DNA of 64,000 nucleotides, from positions 66,073,352-66,137,351 of the forward strand of contig JAPFBE010000003.1 in assembly GCA_034336665.1 (NCBI GenBank), in the 5' to 3' direction. The DNA comes from Luscinia megarhynchos. Lineage: Eukaryota > Chordata > Aves > Passeriformes > Turdidae. Both the position numbers and the translations under genes were made by a program. A model generated the notes under the pieces. The model ran no database searches, was not told where the DNA came from, and was given only the letters and a program-made list of their open reading frames with translations. Each line of letters starts with the position of its first letter. Position 1 is the stretch's first letter. Below, piece by piece: positions 56,281 to 64,000 of the stretch.

Positions 56281-59146
56281 AATTAAATAAACGTGGGAAC
56301 CACAGGTGGTGGAGCAGAGGACAGTAACCCTCTCAGCAGCAGCATCTGCGGGCCAGCAGTGCCTCAGCACGGGTGTGGGACAGATGCTGGCTGAGGGCAG
56401 CCTGACCCCCAGACCCACCCAGGGTCTGCCAGCCCATGTGGCCACCCCACTGCTCCCTGCTAACAGCAGCCAGCCTTGCTCTTCATGGCAGCAGGACATG
56501 AAGCACTGCAGCTGCTCTGGCTTGACAACAAACAGCAAGTCCTTCTTTTGCCTCCAGACTCTTTCAGTTTAGAGACTTACCACGGGGGTAGTCCAAGGCA
56601 GGAAGTTTTTATCAACACCAAAAACCCATCCCTGTGCCTCACTGCTGGCCAACCAGCAGGAGAAAGGAGCCCACCATGGCCAAAGCGTAAAGCACTCTGG
56701 GTTCATGGCTGCTCTGGTATTTTGCCCAGTGTTGTTTGGTGCCCAGCAGGACAGGAACTCAGAACTGGACCTAAGAAGAGAAAGTACAGGATTTTAACTA
56801 TTTAGCCTGGATTTCTCTTTCCCTGAAGAGTCATGTCCCTTTTCTCCTGGCCAGGGAGGAGGGATCACACAAGTGCCCTAGCCAGGCTCCCAGAACTGGA
56901 CTCAACACCATCTGTTGCTTAGCAAAAGAGGCCAAAAAATGGTTTAGGGAAAACTTCCCATTGTTCAGTGGCTGTACTTGGGGATCCCCAGTGAGCAATA
57001 GGGCGCTGCTGGTCAGGAAGGACAAACTCTGCTGCTGCAGATGCACTGATGCAGTACTGGCAGCAACACCCACATGCAGGGCACATCAACAGCTCCCTCT
57101 GTGGCCATCGGACGCCCAGAACACCATTTCAGAAACAGTTTTTGTCCCTCTTTCTTGTTTCCTACAAGTCTGGGGAGCCCAAGCCAGCTGCCCACTAGAA
57201 TAACATGGATGCTCAGCTTTGTCAACAGGGAACTCACCCAACCTCATCATGGAGAGAGCCACTACCTGTGTTTTAATTACATCCTCTTCCCAAACACTGA
57301 ACCATCCCTCCATGCACAAGCATCATCTTGGATGGGGGCCAAGCTGATTCCCAGCCTTTTTAACCTATGGTTGTCCTTATGTCCCTCTCTCCACAGCCAA
57401 GGAGGTGCCAGGACGCTTGTAAAGTGCTGGGCAATGACATTCATCACACCGTTGAAACCACCAGGACAGCACTGGAGAAGTTTGTGGTTATTATCAATAC
57501 AAATTTAAAAAAAAAAGGTTGCAAATGATGAAAAATTAAAAGGGTATCACTGGGTTAAGCCAAAATGTTACAATATGGCCTCCCTGGCTCCCAATATATT
57601 TTGCCCTGAGCAACCTTTTCCAGCAATGGCTGGTATTTATCAGCAAAAAGATACAGTTATTGCATTTGAGTTTTTCAAATAATTGAGTAATTTAATCTTT
57701 TAAGTGCCTCTGAGATCACTCGCTGTAATTAAAGACAGAAGATGAATGACTGATGAACAAGAGCATTGGAGGACTTTAAAGATGAACGTGCCCTTGACTG
57801 CATCTCATGCTCATTTATGTAACGATGATCCCACATTAATATGACTAAACAGATAAAAGGAGAAAATAATAAGAGCTTGGTTGCATTATTTTTCTTCCAG
57901 CCCAATAATAATATATCATCAGCCAGAGGAATGTGCCTGTGAATACCAAGCAGGAGCAACCACGTGCTGCCTGGAGCAGGACCCCGCCGCCTCCTGCTGT
58001 GAGGTGCAAGGAAAGGCAATATCCGCTCATGGATCCCGCAGCAATGTGGCAGATAAATGAGTTACAAATGTCTATAAAATTCACAAACTTGCATCAGAAG
58101 TGGACTTAAAAGCTCAGCAAGTGCTGGGAGAGGCAGCTACAACACTGGCAGTTTCCTTTATGAGCATTTATTTTCTTAGCTTTCAGAAATAAGACCCATC
58201 CAATCCTAGTGGAGGGGGGAGGCAGAAGGGTTGCTGCAAAGTGAAAACTATCAACAAAGAATCTGTAAGGCCTATAAATGGCATTTTACCTTGTAAGTAA
58301 GCTATATGTCTTGACATACCTCTGTCATACCTGGTATTTATAGCTACCCATTTCATAGCCCAAGTGTACATAAATATGTGCCCAAAGGGGGAAGGAGGGG
58401 TGATGAGAGAGCTGGGGCTTGCTCTGCTCCATTCCTCACACAGCACTAAGTGCCTGGGCCATGCATGTCCCAGACTGGAGAGCAGCAGCCTTGCACCCCT
58501 CAAGGCATCATCCAGGCTGCCCAGAGAGGCTGCAGCCTGCTGGGAAGCCCTCCTCACCCTCTTGCTCCCCTCCCTTTCCTGGCAGGGCACTCGATGGCCT
58601 CCAGCTCAACTGCACTATTGCCAGACTACAAAACTTTGTCACCTCGTAAAACTTTACAGCGCAGGTAGTTTATACCATTACACCTCTTGAACTGAACACT
58701 CAGCCAATTCACAGTTTCCTCTGGTGGGAGGAAAACCAGATTGCTTGGGTCAGGTGTTGTGTTTGTGCAGCCCTGCTGGTTTACAGAGCTGCTGAGGGCC
58801 TTTTACAGAGCCCTGAATGCAGAAGGCAGTGATGCACTGGCCAGCTCAGTGCTGAGAGCCAAACCACCACTTCAGCCAGCATCTCACCAGGACATGCCAT
58901 TGGCCCTGCTTTTCCTCCAGGCCCCAGCACATGTCCCACTAGGGAGGTGTTGCTCCAGCTTGGAAATGCACCTCATAAACCACAGCCCCAGGGGAAGCTT
59001 TGGCTTGGAAGCTCCTGAGAACCAAACAGGTGGGACTCAGAAGTCCCTACCAAGGTTCTCTCCTCCCCTGCCATAAAAAACATCAGGGAGAAGTCCATCA
59101 TACCCCTCAGATTACAGGGGAAATGTTAGAACTCACCCTTCTGCAT

Positions 59147-59213
59147 GAAAAAACAAACAAACAAAAAAACAACAATAAGAACAAAAAAAACCACCCCCCA
59201 TAAAAAAACCCCC
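59147..59213. repeat. A-rich / (CAAA)n low-complexity tract
   Basis: Runs of A alternate with C, including CAAACAAACAAA and CCACCCCCC-type interruptions. Confidence 0.85.
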
Positions 59214-62099
59214 AACACCTGAAGTTTTGTGTGTGGTACTCTTAGTAAGGAAGAAACCATTTCCACTAACACAAAAGAACTAAAGTAGAAACAAAACCCA
59301 GTCACTGTGAATTTGCAGCATTTAGAAAACATCACTGCTGTAATTCCTACTGCTTTGCTCAGTGCTGGTGACTGACCACCCCTCCTGTACCTCAGACTTC
59401 CATGGGTCTTCTGGGACTTGGGCCAGATTTGGATGACCTCAGGAGAGCTGGGATCAGATAATGAGGCTTCATCCTGTTGTGAGTAATTCTTGTGACAAGA
59501 AACAAGTCTTCTGACAGTTAAATTCCTCACGTAGGAGGTGTATCATTGAAGGAGGTATATCATGGAGGGAGAAATATGGGAAATATGGAAAAAAAATTAT
59601 TTTTAACAAAGAATATTCAAAGTCACATGGCCCATCTCCATAGACTGCTCAGTCAGCTACCAGGATAAGGAACTTGAATATCTGCTTGTGCCTATGGCTT
59701 TTCTGCCCTACCTCATTAGTATTTTCCCTGGCTTCTCTCTCCCTCACTGCTGCTTTTGCTACTCCTTCAGAAATACAGAAAGCATCACAAAATAATAGCC
59801 AGTGAAATGTCAGCACCCACAAGCTGTCCTGGCTGCTGTTATTTCAACTTTCTGATTTCTTAAAAATCTTAGTTTTTCTCAGAACTGCTTGACAGTGGTG
59901 TTTCTGTTCAACTCATGAAGCAAAGTAAAAGGCTCTGATACATTGGGCACTGACACTTTCTTCTCACCTCATTATTCCTTTTTTCCAAACTCTTATAAAG
60001 GGTGGGCTTAACAAGAAGGGTGGGTTTAACAAGCCTGCACCAGGATAGCCTTGAGAGGGATGAGGAAGGGTGGTTTGGCAATTCATGAGTGGCACATCAA
60101 AGACAGGAAGAGCTTTCCCTTTTCTTTTCCATGCCTCTTTTTCTTGGCTTTGCTTGAGCAAAGAAGGAACAGGATTGAACTTTCCTTGCCAAAGCTAAAG
60201 TCTGGCACCTAGAATTGACTTCTTCACCCTGAATAAGGGAATTTTCACCTCTCTGCAAGCAGAATGAACAGATCAAGTTTTCTAAACGACTTGAAAGCAA
60301 CATCTGCAATGCAAGGAGAAAAGGTCAAGCTGTGTGTTTAGACATGCTGAGACTTGTATGGTCCCTGTTCCATCCATTGGGTTTGTCCCATTCTACTCCC
60401 ACTTCCCCTAATCTTGACATTTACACCCTTAGAATGTTTCACAACGATGCCTAGTGCTGAGCTATGCTGACAGAACCCCTGAAGCCTGGGAGTAACTCTA
60501 CTGGAATAAAAGGGTTTTCAGATTTACTGCAGTGTTACTATGGAATAAGGTATTGCACCAAAGCACTCTTAAATTGGTATGGTTACTTCCACAGACTTTC
60601 CAAATAGCAACAGTCACTTTAAAACATAATAATAAAAAAACCTCCTCAAGTAACAAAAACCCTCCAAACTCCTAGGTCTGTTGGAAAAACATCTGTTTAG
60701 CCACAGGCTCCAGAAATCTCCACCAAAAGTTAGAGTTATTTCTGTGTCACAGGAAAAACAAACAGCAACACAAACTCCTTAGAGTTATCACAATAGCCTC
60801 TACTGAGATATTCTGTACTTCATGCTGCAGGCAAAGAAACTGGACAGATTAAACAGTAAAATCATGTTACAATTTGTTACATTCAGTATCTTTATTTCAC
60901 TTCCGTGATTGTTATAAAAACAATATAACATTCATCCTGTCATTTAGCAAAGACATCCCTCCCACAGTCACTCTGCACAATCTTTTCAAGAAATAAACCA
61001 GAAGCTTTGCACACGTCACAAAAATATTTTGAACAGATATAATGTTTAATCTGGAGAACTGAGTAAACTGGCAACAGCATTTCATTCTATAAACACAGTT
61101 AAAAATCAAGAAAGCATTCTACCTAAAAAACTGCAAGATGAACATGCTAAGCCTTGCTGCTCTTTAGAAAACAAACCACCAGGCACCACCAAGCTGTCTT
61201 TGCAGCCTGAGTAGGGAGCCCCCTCTGCTCCAAGTCCTTGCTGCTGCCTGCATTTCTACTCAGGATGCACAGATGGGTCAGGAGTGCCAGATCACTGCTC
61301 TCATGTGGGCATCGAAGGCAGCAAGTGCCCCACAGCAGGACCAAAGGAGGTGATTGCCACATCAGTTTGCATCAGCACCTTGAAGGTACCCAATCTTTGC
61401 CTATTCAAGGGCTTCTTTGTTGTTAGTGAAGAGTGATTTTTTCAAGACAATTGACAGGAAACTTGCACTGTCCCCTGAATACATAAAATAAGGCTGATTC
61501 CAGAGGCAAAATCATACCATTATTATCCCCATCAGAACAGCCCATCATTGTGCAATTCACTGGCCTAGGCAGCACCACAGGCAGGATGCTTGGGAGAAGG
61601 CTTTGGCAATTACTGTGCCCTGCTCAAGCCAGCTGTGCTCTGCAGCGATATTTAAAACCTCTTCTGAAGACAACTATGCCAAAGGCTGTGTGAGCTCCAT
61701 GGGTCATGGCTCCATGAGTGGATAAGATCACACAGTCACAAATCCCAGTTTACCTACAAATTAGCTATCCAGCTGGTGCCATCTGCCTGTCAGTGGTTAC
61801 ATATCACCCAGCCTCTTTGGGAAGAGCCTGCTGTGTCTCCTCCGTGCTGGGGCTGCTGTTCCACACACTGTGCTGCGCCTGGGCGATTCCACAGCTCCCA
61901 GCAGCAGCTGGATGGATGGGAATTGCTCACAAAGCACCACGTCAGGCCAGTGTCCACCAGCACCATGGCACCTGTTCTCTTCTGGATTTGCCCTGTCCAG
62001 GCCCCCAGAGCCCCCTCAAACCCATGGGAGGCAAGAACAACCCAGGTACACCTGGCTTCTCAGAAACATCAGGCCACAACGTCTGACCAACAGCAAAAC

Positions 62100-62119
62100 A
62101 CACACCACACACACACACA
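62100..62119. repeat. Short (CA)n microsatellite
   Basis: ACACACCACACACACACAC-type sequence lies in intergenic DNA. The longest pure stretch is about six CA units. Confidence 0.8.
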
Positions 62120-62619
62120 TGCAAAATGCACAAGCTGGGCATGACCTGGGTACAGCCTGTGCTAAAGGAATGTCACTTTTTGTTGCAGACTGCAAAGGCA
62201 CCTGGCAGCTGGCATAATGTATTGCACAGTGATTCATTGCTGTGCCAGGGAAAAGCCATTCCACATTTCATACACTCAGGGAGAGCTATTTCTTCATAAT
62301 CCTCAGTGCACCAGGCACCAATGCATAAATATACAGCAGTTTGAAATGTTCCCTTCTACAGCAAGTCCTATCAGTCTATAAATAATTTTTATACATATTT
62401 GTAATACTTCATCCCTGAAATGTGCACCTAATCTCAATACCAAAATATACATATTTGAGAAGAGAGACCATTTAAAGACTGGAACTGAAGGAAAAATATA
62501 TTAATTACTATGAGAAGATACTAATTCTTTTTTTTTTTTTCTATACATTATTTAAGAAAAAATATAATCTTAAATTACAAATTAAAATCATATTTCATAT
62601 GTAAGTTTTAATTTACAGT

Positions 62620-62690
62620 ATAGAATCACAGAGTGTTCAGGTTGAAAGGAACCCTGGGACGTCATTTAGTCATCTTCTAGTAATCTAGTA
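62620..62690 (-). repeat. CR1 LINE 3'-terminal fragment
   Basis: ATAGAATCACAGAGTGTTCA followed by GGTTGAAAGGAACCC and GACGTCATTTAGTC is the CR1 3' end in antisense. About 70 bp remain. Confidence 0.75.
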
Positions 62691-64000
62691 GATAAACATC
62701 ACATTTAATACAGCATAATCAGCTTTAGTAGATAAATAATTCTTGATTAACACAGAGCACATTTCTTTTAAAATGTTCGTTCCAGTGAGTGACATTGTTC
62801 ACATAACAATAAAAATACAATGACAGCTGAAGGCAATGCAGACCTAGAGTTAGAGAGCAGAGAAAAATGACCATACTGCTTTATATTGAGGATCCTCCAA
62901 ATGCAGCAATTCACAAGGCAGGCAAAATGACATAGGTTTTTTTTCCCATTCTTTCTCTATTTCTACTAATAAACAATGGTGCTAATATTTTGCTATTTTA
63001 TCTTGTTGAGAGAAAAACAAGAGGCCCTCAGACATCCAGTAATACTTTGGGATGAAATACTGCCAGGTCCAGTTGCTCAAAGGAGAACCGCCAGCCAACC
63101 TGTGAGAGGTTTGGCCCAACAGCTCCACAGTCTCAGACCCTGGAAGCAATAAAGTGCTGCACTATTACACCACAATGCTGGCTTTTAAAGTCTCTGTACT
63201 CAACACAAATAGCATGCAGAGACCATCCCTGCTAAGTTACCACAGGTTTCCAGCAGGTAAGTAGCAGGGCAGCAGCAGTGGCAGCTGAATTCAGCTGGCT
63301 GTGAGAAGTGCAGAAACGGGATGTCCCAGCTGGGCCATGTCCCTGGGTACAGGGCAAGAGGGCACAGGGTCAGGCACACAGCCTTCTGCCAGCTGAGACA
63401 GTGAAGACATCCCAGTTCCTGCTCTTTGCCCTTTTTTTTTCTGAGCAAATCAAAGGGAAGCCCTTTCACCCTTCCCATCTCTTCCCAGTAGATGACCCCT
63501 GCAATCCCTGGATATATTCCTGCTTCTTACCCCCCTGAGAAGGACACTGTTCCTTTAACTGAAGTTCCCCAATAGCATCCTGAAGTCAGATGTAGTTTCA
63601 GTACTAGCTGATTTACCAAGAGCTCCCAGCAGTACAGACTCATTTCCCCTTGGTCTTCCTCCTGCATCTGCTTTAGGAAAGGGGTTAATCTTTCCTCTGG
63701 TACTGCTTTTTGTAATTCTCCTCCATTTTTCTTCTCAGTCTTGATCCCCACTCCTGTTAGGTTCTAGCTCTGGTTAAGAAACATTAGCATTAAACCCAGT
63801 TTGGAAAACTAAACTCTTGTTTCACCTCAGTCTTGGACAATTTGGCATTTAGACTCTTCCATCACACTGTTTTCAAAACTGACTTTCACCTGTCCAGTTC
63901 AGTGAGGTAAATCCAAGAAGAGGGAAGTATCTGCTCAACACAAGGTCCCAGACAACTTCAACTACAGGAATCAAGGACTGCTTATAAACCAAAGGTACTA

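Larger units (their letters stand above)
54045..64000. other. Intergenic region downstream of STARD13, no recognisable gene
   Basis: I find no exon with recognisable protein similarity on either strand, nor any tRNA- or rRNA-like sequence. Contents are a T run at 56256-56280, a conserved-looking stretch at about 57520-58090, A-rich low complexity at 59147-59213, a minus-strand AATAAA at 60891-60896, GC-richer stretches at about 55000-55950, 56290-56560 and 61850-62040, a CA run at about 62100-62119, a T run at 62528-62541 and a CR1 scrap at 62620-62690. In mammals KL (klotho) is the tail-to-tail neighbour, but no KL exon is visible here. Confidence 0.7.

Noticed and set aside
1..64000. CRISPR arrays, operons, tRNA or rRNA genes, integrases or a bacterial-type defence system
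   Set aside because: The DNA is a vertebrate intron-exon locus. No regularly spaced repeats, cloverleaf-like genes or prokaryotic gene clusters were seen.

Overview
This window is vertebrate nuclear DNA, almost certainly avian and probably passerine. The evidence is a multi-exon gene with GT-AG introns, low repeat density, CR1 (chicken repeat 1) LINE fragments as the main interspersed repeat, and a degenerate LTR resembling passerine endogenous-retrovirus LTRs. The species cannot be named from sequence alone.

The window holds one recognisable gene, STARD13 (DLC2, StAR-related lipid transfer domain protein 13), on the + strand. Thirteen coding exons between 16803 and 50395 join in one frame across twelve introns and give 1,061 complete residues plus a stop. 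The order is SAM domain, long serine-rich linker, RhoGAP domain, then START domain. The first coding exon or exons, upstream of the SAM domain, lie outside the window to the left, so the CDS is 5'-partial.

Layout: 1-16802 is the 3' part of a large 5' intron. It is non-coding, with a long TG/TA microsatellite, CR1 fragments and a few stretches that look like conserved regulatory DNA. 16803-25093 holds three small exons (SAM domain). 29843-31221 is the 1.38-kb exon for most of the linker. 32647-35014 covers the end of the linker and the start of RhoGAP. 39007-43531 holds the RhoGAP exons, including the arginine finger. 44326-50395 holds the START exons and the stop codon. A 3' UTR of about 2.7 kb runs from 50396 to about 53130 and has proximal and distal poly(A) signals and Pumilio-type elements. 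From about 53.2 kb to the end is intergenic: one degenerate solo LTR, simple repeats, a CR1 scrap, and no exon I can recognise.

Within the encoded protein the domains work together. The linker carries a tensin-SH2-type tyrosine motif and an LD-like motif that, in the DLC family, target the protein to focal adhesions. RhoGAP then inactivates RhoA-type GTPases there, and SAM and START are regulatory or lipid-binding modules. I found no CRISPR, operon, prokaryotic mobile system or other undescribed multi-gene system. The second-look items are 3'-UTR elements, small duplications, an ancient palindromic element, the LTR, and candidate conserved non-coding stretches.
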